34,559 bases of DNA from Chitinophagaceae bacterium (lineage in GTDB: Bacteria > Bacteroidota > Bacteroidia > Chitinophagales > Chitinophagaceae). A program made the position numbers and the translations under genes. Where the stretch lies: assembly GCA_017998385.1 (NCBI GenBank), contig JAGODE010000017.1, positions 1-34,559 on the forward strand, read 5' to 3'. The notes beneath the pieces are model-generated. The model made no database searches. It was not told the origin of the DNA and saw only the letters and a program-made list of their open reading frames with translations. Below, piece after piece: positions 1-6,982 of the stretch. The stretch's first letter is position 1, and each line of letters opens with the position of its first letter.

Positions 1-2
1 GA

Positions 3-293
3 ATATGGTGGTGGGGTTACAGATCAATACGATTCGAAAAAAATACAACTAGTATTTATATTCAGCGAAAGCAGCTTACAACTGTAGATGGACGATCTGG
101 GAAGCAAATTGCTCAATATCATTATACGGTAGCCTTTCATGAGGCATTTGGTCATTTTGTATACAGGGATGTCCAGAAAATTAGGAAGCAACAAAAATGT
201 GAGACTATTGATTATGAAAATCAAGTACGGAAACTAAATAATTTGCCATTGCGAGGTTACGATGATGGACACCCTAAAGTATCTAATAATTAA
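3..293 (+). CDS. C-terminal fragment of a protein cut by the window edge; possible metallopeptidase-type toxin end
   Basis: An open frame enters from the left edge and ends at TAA 291-293, giving the last 96 residues of a longer protein. Fragment residues 46-51 read HEAFGH, an HExxxH arrangement like the one known in TldD-type metalloproteases. It is followed by an acidic, Glu-containing stretch ending in ENQVR and LPLRGYDD. A His-Glu motif followed by an EN..R...LPLR tail resembles the ends of metallopeptidase toxins carried by Rhs-type polymorphic proteins; that is recollection of the family pattern and has not been searched. The start and any Rhs repeats lie outside the window. The next gene begins three bases after the stop, the usual position of an immunity gene. 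The frame is intact, but the function is a guess. Confidence 0.5.
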   Translation: MWWWGYRSIRFEKNTTSIYIQRKQLTTVDGRSGKQIAQYHYTVAFHEAFGHFVYRDVQKIRKQQKCETIDYENQVRKLNNLPLRGYDDGHPKVSNN

Positions 294-296
294 ACC

Positions 297-812
297 ATGA
301 GAATATTAGCATTCCTATTACTGATTTGCAGTAATGCTGTATCGCAGCAGATAACAGTTCTTAAACTGCAGGAACAAAGTACAGGTAATAATACCTTGGA
401 GAACACATACGGTGTTAGGATTTACAACAATACAGACAAGCCCATTTGTATACCTATCTCTAATTCTTTTGCTTACAGAATGAATATTAATGATACTTTG
501 GAGTTAGGAGACATATACAGTGAAAAGGATTCAGTAGTTGTTGTTAGTTTATTCTGGTCAAAAAAGGATTTAGAAATAGACCCTCAACAGATGCCAAGCT
601 ATCCCATTATTCTTAACCCCAGAACATACTTGCTTACCAATATAAAATTTGTAAAGCCATTAAATACGAAAGAGATTTTTTTTGAGTTCAAGCATTCTTT
701 TGGTCCGAATTTGGACTACCAGAGAATAAGTGCCTTATATAACTCAGAGCCAAAATTTATTTGGAAAAAATCACTCAAGTTTATAGAGACAAGAGTTGGA
801 TTGGAGCTTTAA
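297..812 (+). CDS. Small secreted protein of unknown function, possible immunity partner
   Basis: This frame encodes 171 residues and starts with ATG three bases after the preceding stop, so the two genes are very probably cotranscribed. Residues 1-17 form a classic signal peptide: Met-Arg, a hydrophobic run, then a small-residue cleavage region before Gln-Gln. The mature protein should therefore be exported to the periplasm or surface. The rest is a mixed beta-rich sequence with no transmembrane segment and no motif I recognise. The position directly behind a possible toxin C-terminus suggests an immunity protein, and a secreted one would fit a toxin acting in the envelope, but this rests only on position and size. 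Base composition is clearly more AT-rich than that of the genes from 2.6 kb onward, fitting an accessory region. Confidence 0.6.
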   Translation: MRILAFLLLICSNAVSQQITVLKLQEQSTGNNTLENTYGVRIYNNTDKPICIPISNSFAYRMNINDTLELGDIYSEKDSVVVVSLFWSKKDLEIDPQQMPSYPIILNPRTYLLTNIKFVKPLNTKEIFFEFKHSFGPNLDYQRISALYNSEPKFIWKKSLKFIETRVGLEL

Positions 813-822
813 AATAGTAAAA

Positions 823-961
823 AACGATCACTGTTGTGCTGAGTATTTCGTTAAGGAAAAGAATTTACAAAATGTAGTCAAAGGTTGCAGCTCATGATTT
901 GGGTAATCCAATTTTTAAAGCGTTTCTTAATGCGGCAATTTATGGGAAAAAGAAATAGTTT
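823..961 (+). pseudogene. Possible frameshifted relic of a C-terminal coding segment
   Basis: One frame reads from about 823 through EYFVKEKNLQNVVKG before hitting TGA at 895-897. A second frame, shifted by one base, continues from about 887 as AAHDLGNPIFKAFLNAAIYG, followed by three lysines, to TAG 959-961. Joined near 883-887 they give a plausible hydrophilic protein tail with a Lys-rich end, as often seen at the ends of polymorphic-toxin cassettes. No family is recognised. The segment is short, overlaps the start of the lipoprotein frame at 942, and could be chance. Confidence 0.25.
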
Positions 962-1361
962 ACACTTAGTATTTATTGCGATATTAGCGTTTGGTATTAG
1001 TGGCTGTGATAAAAGTCAGAAATTATCATATCATTTCATTGATGAAGGAAAGTTGAGTTCGGGGGAGTCATTTTTCATATACAAAAAATCTACATTTTCA
1101 GGAGAGCCGTCTAATTGTTATTTTGCTGTTGGGGAATCTTATTGTACTGTCTATAAAGATTCATCTAAAACGTTTGCTCAAACATTAAGCTTAGCTCAGA
1201 TAGAGACCGTTAGAAATGATACTGTTTTTGTGGCTTCAGTACATCCCATTGAATACAAATCACATGAGAAATCGGTTTTTATTGTTGTTCGGAAAATGCT
1301 TCCAACTGATCCTGTAAAGTTATCAATAGATACGCTAATTGATCGCCATTGTTATGAATAA
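942..1361 (+). CDS. Small lipoprotein of unknown function
   Basis: The open frame could start at TTG 885 or ATG 894, but the ATG at 942 is chosen because it places a clean lipoprotein signal at the N-terminus: Met-Gly-Lys-Arg, a hydrophobic stretch, and the lipobox ISGC with the modified cysteine at residue 21. The product is 139 residues. After lipid attachment it should sit in the inner or outer membrane facing the periplasm, or at the surface. No domain is recognised in the mature part. The gene lies between a possible toxin/immunity pair and decayed genes, so it may be another immunity or accessory lipoprotein; this is inference from place only. No clear ribosome-binding site is visible. 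Confidence 0.55.
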   Translation: MGKRNSLHLVFIAILAFGISGCDKSQKLSYHFIDEGKLSSGESFFIYKKSTFSGEPSNCYFAVGESYCTVYKDSSKTFAQTLSLAQIETVRNDTVFVASVHPIEYKSHEKSVFIVVRKMLPTDPVKLSIDTLIDRHCYE

Positions 1362-1488
1362 AATTTATAGTAAATCATGTTATAACGAACGAAATCTGAA
1401 AAATTGTTCTTAATTAAGTCGCCCACAATAAAATCAATGATGAAAAGCTACAGTTGCCAGTGCTCTGTGATTGATCGTAAGTTTGTAA

Positions 1489-1756
1489 ATTGTTACACTT
1501 AGTTGTAAGTCAATAACTGATTATTCAGGTGTTGCCAGCGTTGGAAGAATATCATGGAGCGAGGTATTGGCAATTAAAAGTCATGAGTTTGGCTCGGCTT
1601 CCTATTTATTGATTTTTGTAAATGATCCTTTTTTCTTTTATTACCAATGGCAGAAACTGGTTTGAAAGATGGTATCTGCGGACACAGTATAAAAGCTTTC
1701 GTACACCTGTTGCCATTCCAATGATCGCTCTTAAACCTGGAGTTTCTGCTGTCTGA
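1489..1756 (+). pseudogene. Frameshifted remnant of a PH-like hypothetical protein (STM3941-like)
   Basis: Two adjacent frames join into one sensible protein. The first, from 1489, reads SITDYSGVASVGRISWSEV and continues to FVNDP. The second, ending at TGA 1754-1756, reads NWFERWYLRTQYKSFRTP and continues to IALKPGV. The switch falls in the T-rich run at about 1629-1640. The pattern of a GI.D element, a vGrI.W.ei..I strand, a lviyv.dP strand, an aromatic/basic helix and a YksFrTPv.I ending matches small membrane-associated PH-like hypothetical proteins of Bacteroidota as I remember them. The usual N-terminal hydrophobic segment is not visible upstream, where there are several stops. The gene is therefore frameshifted and probably N-terminally truncated, unless the homopolymer is a sequencing error. 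Confidence 0.5.
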
Positions 1757-1873
1757 TAAACTGGAGTCTTATAAAAGCAGCATGTCTGATAACTGATTGA
1801 TACAATCTTTCCTTTGTATAGAAACATTTGCCGGATATATAGCAAGAATTTTTTGTGTAAACTAATCGGAAAA

Positions 1874-2201
1874 ATGAATTCAAAACCAACTATTAATCCA
1901 GCAGTATTGGCTGAGGTGTTAAACCGGCTGGCCAATAAGATAAAATCGGCTTTTCCCGTCGAAATTCAATTTGAAAACGATTTTTACTGGAATGTCGGCG
2001 TATCCGAAAATGAACAACTTGTTGCAAGATCCTACACCGGATGTTGGCTCTCTGGCAACTGATATTAGCTTTCTCAATGCTGTGGTGGAGGAGGATTATG
2101 ATCAGCAGTATTTGGATACTCTGCGCATAGCTGCCGTACTTCGGGCCTTATATCTGAAGATAGATAAGGAGGGACTTCCGGAGCCAGGGCTTTCCCGATG
2201 A
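1874..2201 (+). pseudogene. Frameshifted small hypothetical protein gene
   Basis: The ATG at 1874 opens a frame that reads well to ENDFYWNVGVSENEQ and then becomes nonsense, ending at 2060-2062. The frame one base over continues sensibly from about 2010 as LLQDPTPDVGSLATDIS, then ...YLDTLRIAAVLRALYLKID, to TGA 2199-2201. Joined near 2005-2025 the product is about 108 residues. The architecture of an N-terminal helix, a FYW(N/D) element, a DPTPDxGSL..D turn and a C-terminal helix ending LR(A/I)LYLKID is that of a small soluble hypothetical protein recurrent in Bacteroidota. Function is unknown. A real single-base insertion would inactivate it; a sequencing error would restore it. Confidence 0.6.
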
Positions 2202-2236
2202 TTTTATTTTAAAACCGATACCGTGCAATAAAAAAA

Positions 2237-2257
2237 CAGGCCACTTTAAGTGGCCTG
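2237..2257 (-). terminator. Intrinsic terminator of tRNA-Leu
   Basis: A perfect 10-bp inverted repeat, CAGGCCACTT/AAGTGGCCTG around one base, is followed on the minus strand by a run of seven T. It lies 21 bases beyond the 3' end of the minus-strand tRNA-Leu and is a textbook factor-independent terminator. Confidence 0.85.
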
Positions 2258-2278
2258 CTGATAAATGGATGATCTCCG

Positions 2279-2362
2279 TGCCCAGAACAGGAATCGAACC
2301 TGCACTCCATTGCTGAAACCAGATTTTGAGTCTAGCGCGTCTACCAGTTCCGCCATCTGGGC
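2279..2362 (-). tRNA. tRNA-Leu (anticodon CAA)
   Basis: The minus strand folds as an 84-nt class II tRNA. The acceptor stem is GCCCAGA/TCTGGGC with discriminator A, the D-arm contains GGTAGACGC, the anticodon loop is CTCAAAA giving anticodon CAA, a long variable arm follows, and the T-loop is GTTCGATTC. The anticodon reads UUG leucine codons. The 3' CCA is not encoded, so it must be added by the nucleotidyltransferase. The tRNA 3' end faces the AT-rich, decayed left part of the window, the orientation expected if mobile elements had integrated at this gene. Confidence 0.95.
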
Positions 2363-2373
2363 ATAAGGGGCTG

Positions 2374-2381
2374 CAATATTA
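2374..2381 (-). promoter_or_regulatory. Candidate -7 element for tRNA-Leu
   Basis: The minus strand reads TAATATTG followed by CAGCCCC, one mismatch from the Bacteroidota TAnnTTTG element, 11 bases upstream of the tRNA 5' end. No convincing -33 element is visible. Confidence 0.35.
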
Positions 2382-2579
2382 CGGCATTCCGGCTAAAATG
2401 AAGGGAATCACTAACCGAAATTTTGGGTCAGGGCCGGCAACAGCGTTTTTTGGGTACAAAAATGCGTGCCAGCCAGCGGCCTACCTGCATCCATACCTTT
2501 TTCCACCCTTTCTGTTCCATACCACAAAGATACGATTGCCTGCCGTACACGAAATGTTATAACCACTGACAGGAATCAA

Positions 2580-2610
2580 TTGGTGAAACCCGCAGGAAAT
2601 CCCAACTTTG
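2580..2610 (+). promoter_or_regulatory. Candidate Bacteroidota promoter for the lysine-dehydrogenase-like gene
   Basis: TTG at 2580-2582 is followed after 20 bases by CAACTTTG at 2603-2610, one base off TAnnTTTG and with normal -33/-7 spacing. Transcription would begin near 2615, which excludes the TTG codon at 2608 as the start and supports ATG 2638. Confidence 0.55.
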
Positions 2611-2637
2611 CCCCTCAGCACAACGATCTCAGGCTAT

Positions 2638-3840
2638 ATGATTAAAATTGGACTTATCCGCGAAGGCAAGACCCCGGCCGATAACCGGGTGGCACTCACA
2701 CCGGCACAATGTAAATGGATACTCAAAAACAGTACGGATGTACAGATAGCGGTACAATCCTCGCCCGACCGGTGCTTCACCGACCGGGAGTATACCTCGG
2801 CAGGCATCACGGTGACAGAAGATGTTGCTGATTGCGATGTATTGCTGGGCATCAAAGAGGTACCCATTGCCCAACTCATAGCCGGCAAAACCTATCTCTT
2901 CTTCTCCCACACCAAAAAGAAACAACCCTATAATCAGCCACTGCTGCGTACCATCCTCGACCGGCAGATCCGCCTTATCGACTACGAATGCCTGGAGCAC
3001 GAAGACGGCCAGCGTATCATTGGCTTTGGTTTCTTTGCCGGGGTGGTGGGCGCACACAATGGCATGATGGCCTATGGCCAGCGTTCCGGGTTGTATCACC
3101 TCGAGCGGGTCTATAAACAACGCAGCTTTCGCGAACTGATTCATACCTATTTCGGCCTGCGCCTGCCCAATGTAAAAATCGCCGTGACCGGCAGCGGCCG
3201 CGTAGCACATGGTATACTCGAGATCATGAACCTGATGGGCATTCATGAGGTAGAACCCGAAGATTACCTGCGACGCCGTTTTGCCTACCCTGTCTATACA
3301 CAACTGAAAGGTGCTGACCTCTATGCACACCGGGAAACGGGTAAATACAGCCGCCAGCATTTTCATGAACATCCGCAGGAGTATGGCTGCAAATTTCTGC
3401 CCTATGCCGAGCAAACGGATATCCTCATGAATGGCGTATACTGGGATAAAAATGTGCCCCGTCTCTTTGAAAAATCAGCTGTGGCCCGCGATGGCTTTAT
3501 CATCCGCACCATCGCCGACATCACCGATGATGCCGATGGCTCAGTGCCCATCAACCTGGGCGATCAGTCAATTGCAGATCCGGTATATGGCGTAGACCGC
3601 CATACGCTCCAGAAAACAGCTCCCTACCTCGACAACTCTATCGATGTGATGGCTGTAGGTAACCTGCCCAATGAACTGCCCCGCGATGCCTCGCGCTATT
3701 TTGGCGAACAGCTCATCAAATTTGTACTCGAAGACCTGGTTAAAGGAGGCTCAGCACTCATCCGCCGCGCCACGATGACAGAAAATGGTAAACTCACAGC
3801 GGAGTATTCGTATCTGAAAGAATATGCAGGAGAGGGTTAA
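2638..3840 (+). CDS. Saccharopine dehydrogenase (L-lysine-forming)-like / alanine dehydrogenase-PNT family oxidoreductase
   Basis: The product has 400 residues from ATG 2638, preceded by a good promoter. It belongs to the alanine dehydrogenase/transhydrogenase-like fold shared with the NAD-dependent saccharopine dehydrogenase LYS1. The N-terminal domain begins IGLIREGK and carries a conserved lysine in LGIKEVP and a histidine in FFSHTKKKQPYN, the paired catalytic Lys/His positions of the LYS1 type, followed by LIDYECLE. A dinucleotide-binding glycine motif, VAVTG-like (IAVTGSGRVAHG), opens the second domain near residue 183. The family converts an amino acid and an oxo-acid with NAD(H); in yeast LYS1 this is lysine plus 2-oxoglutarate from saccharopine. 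In Bacteroidota the true substrate is often unproven, so lysine/saccharopine metabolism is likely but not certain. The gene stands alone, ending in a repeat-filled convergent zone. Confidence 0.7.
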   Translation: MIKIGLIREGKTPADNRVALTPAQCKWILKNSTDVQIAVQSSPDRCFTDREYTSAGITVTEDVADCDVLLGIKEVPIAQLIAGKTYLFFSHTKKKQPYNQPLLRTILDRQIRLIDYECLEHEDGQRIIGFGFFAGVVGAHNGMMAYGQRSGLYHLERVYKQRSFRELIHTYFGLRLPNVKIAVTGSGRVAHGILEIMNLMGIHEVEPEDYLRRRFAYPVYTQLKGADLYAHRETGKYSRQHFHEHPQEYGCKFLPYAEQTDILMNGVYWDKNVPRLFEKSAVARDGFIIRTIADITDDADGSVPINLGDQSIADPVYGVDRHTLQKTAPYLDNSIDVMAVGNLPNELPRDASRYFGEQLIKFVLEDLVKGGSALIRRATMTENGKLTAEYSYLKEYAGEG

Positions 3841-3958
3841 ATGTATAAAGGTATAAAAGTTTAAAGGTATAAAGGGTATAAAGAGTTTAAAGAGTTTAAA
3901 AAGAGCATTAGCACATTAGCACATTAGCACATTAGCACATTATCTCATTAGCACATTG
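3841..3958. repeat. Two low-complexity tandem repeat families at a convergent gene end
   Basis: Bases 3841-3903 consist of imperfect units of the type TATAAAGG/AGTTTAAAGG. Bases 3906-3958 consist of 8-bp ATTAGCAC units, four of them perfect and in tandem, then a broken unit and one more. The block fills almost all of the space between the 3' ends of the dehydrogenase gene and the methyltransferase gene. Related units recur downstream of other genes in this window (about 8625-8662, 9752-9853 and 30608-30975). There are no unique spacers, so this is not CRISPR. Confidence 0.8.
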
Positions 3959-3971
3959 CTCTCTCTCATCT

Positions 3972-4703
3972 TCAAATCTTCAAATAGTAAGGTTTCAGCA
4001 ACTCAGTAAACCGTTCCGAATACTGGTCCGCTTCGTTCTTAATAATAATTTCTTCTCCGATGAATTGGCCGGTATTTTTTCCTGCCTGTATCAGCACCCG
4101 GAAGGGTTGATGACGCGGAGTTTGCCGCGCAGAGAGTAACTGGTATAAATACCATCCGTTTTCCTCCAGTAAAAGCCGGGCCGCAGGCCAGCGCTTAAAA
4201 GGCAGCAGCAGGTATAATCGTCCGCCGGGCGATATTAACGTGTTAATAGCCGCTATCAGTTCCTGCAAGGTAAGATGGCTGCTGTGATGGGCCATATTTC
4301 GCGAAGCCTGATCAGACTGCCATTCATTTTCGTAAAAAGGCGGATTGCAGACAATGCTGTCAAAGAGTTGCGGCGAATGCCAGGTTTTTATATCCTGCTG
4401 CACTACGGTGATGCGATTGCGCCAGGGCGAAGCGGCGGCATTTTCTTTTGCCTGTGTGGCGGCAGCTGCATCCATATCCAGAGCAGTGATCTCATGCCGG
4501 CATTGCTGGGCAATCATCAGGCTGAGCAGGCCTGTGCCGGTACCGATGTCGAGCAGCTGAATAGTTGTACTGCTGCCGGCGGTGAACTTTTTTTCCTGTT
4601 CCGCCACCCAGGCACCAAAAAGGCAACCATCGGTTGTTACCTTCATGGCAGCACGGTCCTGGTAGATGGTAAATTGTTTGAACTGAAAATAACTATTGGC
4701 CAT
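3972..4703 (-). CDS. trmN6: tRNA1(Val) (adenine37-N6)-methyltransferase-like protein
   Basis: The product is 243 residues from the ATG at 4701-4703; an upstream TTG at 4743-4745 would overlap the regulator gene and adds a Cys-rich leader not expected in the family. It is a class I SAM-dependent methyltransferase: residues near 50-60 read LDIGTGTGLLSL (the SAM-binding motif I), an acidic ALDMD follows, and NPPFYEN is the N6-adenine methyltransferase catalytic motif. The N-terminal FQFKQFTIYQDRAAMKV and TDGCLFGAW are typical of the YfiC/TrmN6 group, which methylates A37 of tRNA-Val. It follows the LytTR regulator gene by 34 bases and is probably the last gene of that transcript. The activity assignment is by family. 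Confidence 0.8.
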   Translation of the reverse strand: MANSYFQFKQFTIYQDRAAMKVTTDGCLFGAWVAEQEKKFTAGSSTTIQLLDIGTGTGLLSLMIAQQCRHEITALDMDAAAATQAKENAAASPWRNRITVVQQDIKTWHSPQLFDSIVCNPPFYENEWQSDQASRNMAHHSSHLTLQELIAAINTLISPGGRLYLLLPFKRWPAARLLLEENGWYLYQLLSARQTPRHQPFRVLIQAGKNTGQFIGEEIIIKNEADQYSERFTELLKPYYLKI

Positions 4704-4737
4704 GGTGCAGCAGTAATGGCTGCAAGATAAGCACTGC

Positions 4738-5436
4738 TTAGCCAATAGGCCTTACCAGGGTGGCTACTTTCTCGGCATAACCCGCACCAACAGGCAGGGT
4801 GATGTTGCCAATGTAAATACTGTTTTTATCGGCCCGTGTAATGCGGTTGTTGGCTACGATATAGGAACGGTGAATACGGGTAAAATGACGGGAGGGGAGC
4901 AGGCCTTCTGTTTCGTTGAGTGTAAGCCGGCTCAGCAATTTGCTGCCGGTAAAAATAAACTGCACGTAGTTGCCCGCACTCTGCACATATAGCAGGTCGG
5001 CCAGGTTCACTCTTATCTGTTCTGTGCCGCTGCGCAAAAAAATATCACCCAGGTTGGGACTGCCGGTAGCAGAGAGTTGCTTCAGATGCAGCAGTTCCTG
5101 CGCTTTATTCACCGCTTTCAGAAAACGTACCAGCGAAAAAGGTTTTAATAAATAATCTGCCGCATCGAGCTCAAAACCTTCTACAGCATGCTCACTATAG
5201 GCGGTGGTAAAGATCACCAGCGGCGGATCTTTGACGGCACGCAGCCATTCGATGCCGCTTACATCGGGCATTTTGATATCTAGAAATATCAGGTCGGGAC
5301 GGTCTTCCTGCAGGTTGGCCATCGCCGTCATGGCATTGGTATAGCAGGCCTTCAGCTCGAGAAACGGAACTTTGGCTGCCAGCGATTTGATCACTTCCAG
5401 TGCAATGGGTTCATCGTCGATAGCAATAGCAGTCAT
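4738..5436 (-). CDS. LytTR-family response regulator
   Basis: The product has 232 residues. Residues 1-115 form a receiver domain with acidic pair D7-D8, phospho-acceptor D53 in FLDIKMPD, the TTAYSEHAVEGFELDAADYL segment and K98 in LLKPF. Residues about 130-230 form a LytTR DNA-binding domain with the IFLRSGTEQIRV start, the LYVQSAGNYVQF element and HRSYIVA. Proteins of this type bind paired short direct repeats upstream of target genes. The cognate sensor is almost certainly the LytS-type kinase at 6983-8503, with which it shares an operon although a TlpA-like gene lies between them. The gap to the TlpA gene is 36 bases. Targets cannot be read from this sequence. Confidence 0.93.
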   Translation of the reverse strand: MTAIAIDDEPIALEVIKSLAAKVPFLELKACYTNAMTAMANLQEDRPDLIFLDIKMPDVSGIEWLRAVKDPPLVIFTTAYSEHAVEGFELDAADYLLKPFSLVRFLKAVNKAQELLHLKQLSATGSPNLGDIFLRSGTEQIRVNLADLLYVQSAGNYVQFIFTGSKLLSRLTLNETEGLLPSRHFTRIHRSYIVANNRITRADKNSIYIGNITLPVGAGYAEKVATLVRPIG

Positions 5437-5472
5437 AACTTCTTTTTTCTATAGCAAAAATAAATATACAGA

Positions 5473-6981
5473 TCATTTTCTTTTAAGCACTTCTTCGAGC
5501 TGCGCATAAAGTGCTTCGCCGTCGCTGGGTCGTAATGCATTGGCCACAGCCAGCTTTCCTTTTTTATCAAAAATAAAATAAGTGGGATAGCCAATGCTGG
5601 CGCCGGCCGGTAATAACTCTTTCCAGAAGGCGTTTATGTCTGTTTTGTTTTTGCGCAGATGCCAGCCACTCATTCCATTTAGCCTGATAAACTCCCGCCA
5701 TTTATCGTCTTTCTCATCATCGTCCATGTCGAGATAGAGAAACGCTACCTCCTTTCCGGCAAAACGTTGTTTTAGCTGCGGTGTGTAAGCCAGTTCCATA
5801 CGGCAGGGACCACACCAGGTACCCCAGATGTCGAGGTATACGACCTTGCCCCGCAGTTGCTCAAGGGCTTTGTAGATTGATTGTATATTCTTATAATTGG
5901 CCACCAGTCTCACACTGGTATCACTGCTGCTCTGTGCCAGCATTTTTTCCAGTTGTATCTCTTTACCGGCAAGACTGCTCATCCAACGGCTACGGGGATA
6001 GTTTTTTTTGAATTCGGAAAACAATTGCCTGTAAGTAGCAAGATCTTTATTACGTCCCTGCAGCCATACCTGTTGTGCCAGCCAGGTCTCAGCAGCAGGT
6101 GCTACGAAGTTGTTTTTTACCAGTAGCCAGTTTACGAAGGGCTTGCCCTGTATATTTATCTGGCCGTTAAGTGAATCAAAGCACTGCTGATAATAGGGCA
6201 GCAAAACGTCATTACTGCTGCCATGCTGCAGGTAGTAAAAGAATGCTTTCATCTCGAGATAGCGGGTATAGGAGTCGGCATAGTAGTGCTGAAGCAAGGC
6301 AGGTGATACCACAGCCTGTGGCGCTGCAATGGAATCGTACAGCGTAGCTATTACCGGCAACCTTTCTTCTTTGGGCCAGTTGGTATATCCGCTTGTATAA
6401 TAATACAGCTGCAGGTTGAAGTTGGCGTTGGTTTCGGCCAGCAGCCATTTTTTATCAGTATCATTCAGTTCCGATTGGCGGATCAGCTGCACCTGCTCAT
6501 CATGATAGGCCTCCCATGGCTGGTAAACGGAGTCTTGCCAGTGAGCGGGTGAGATTTTCGCATAGCTGCTTTTCGATGATTCTTCCTGCATAAAGAAAGG
6601 AATGGCATTCAGGTTCAGCTTCCACAAAAGCTGGTTGATGCGGGCTGTGCTGCCCAGAAGATCTTCCGGCGCAGCATGGAGACTATCCCAGCTGATCTGC
6701 AGGTTGCCCCCTGGCTCGGCCATGATCAGGTGAGATTGTCCGCCATGCTGCAGGTAGATCAGTTTCCGCTCAGATACCGGAAGGTTGATATGAAAGTTTC
6801 CATGGCTGTCGATAGGTATGTTGTAGCTATGTTCGTTGTAATAGCCGTATATAAATGGGATGTTGACGTTTAAAGCATCCTCTCCTGTCCATTGCCTGGT
6901 ATGGCCAGAGAAGGTAAACTGCGCGGGCAGTGCCTGACTGCCTGTAAGAAACAGACTCAGTAGTATAAATAGGCGTATCAT
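5473..6981 (-). CDS. TlpA-type thiol-disulfide oxidoreductase with a long N-terminal envelope domain
   Basis: The product has 502 residues. Residues 1-20 are a signal peptide. Residues about 22-370 form a long helical/beta region, beginning with a short beta domain (FTFSGHTRQW, later YLQHGGQSHLIMAEPGG), of the type that precedes thioredoxin domains in Bacteroidota (DUF4369-like, judged by appearance only). Residues about 376-502 are a thioredoxin fold with VYLDIWGTWCGPC holding the redox pair C390 and C393, and the cis-proline in GYPTYF near residue 466. The family reduces or rearranges disulfides in the periplasm. It starts one base after the stop of the sensor kinase and ends 36 bases before its regulator, so it is embedded in a two-component operon. 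A role in sensing or in repair of envelope thiols is inference. Confidence 0.88.
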   Translation of the reverse strand: MIRLFILLSLFLTGSQALPAQFTFSGHTRQWTGEDALNVNIPFIYGYYNEHSYNIPIDSHGNFHINLPVSERKLIYLQHGGQSHLIMAEPGGNLQISWDSLHAAPEDLLGSTARINQLLWKLNLNAIPFFMQEESSKSSYAKISPAHWQDSVYQPWEAYHDEQVQLIRQSELNDTDKKWLLAETNANFNLQLYYYTSGYTNWPKEERLPVIATLYDSIAAPQAVVSPALLQHYYADSYTRYLEMKAFFYYLQHGSSNDVLLPYYQQCFDSLNGQINIQGKPFVNWLLVKNNFVAPAAETWLAQQVWLQGRNKDLATYRQLFSEFKKNYPRSRWMSSLAGKEIQLEKMLAQSSSDTSVRLVANYKNIQSIYKALEQLRGKVVYLDIWGTWCGPCRMELAYTPQLKQRFAGKEVAFLYLDMDDDEKDDKWREFIRLNGMSGWHLRKNKTDINAFWKELLPAGASIGYPTYFIFDKKGKLAVANALRPSDGEALYAQLEEVLKRK

Positions 6982-6982
6982 A

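Noticed and set aside
138-155. Classical HExxH zinc protease motif
   Set aside because: The spacing is HExxxH (HEAFGH), so the classical motif is not present. Only the longer TldD-like spacing is seen, and it is reported as tentative.
1606-1935. Minus-strand open frame of 109 codons in the left intergenic stretch
   Set aside because: The plus strand of the same stretch gives coherent pieces of two broken genes, whereas the minus frame has no motif.
2629-3414. Long minus-strand open frame of 261 codons
   Set aside because: It lies wholly inside the dehydrogenase gene, which has clear family motifs and a promoter. The antisense translation has no motif and reflects codon bias.
3906-3958. CRISPR-like appearance of short regular repeats
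   Set aside because: The 8-bp units are directly tandem with no unique spacers, no leader and no cas genes in the window.
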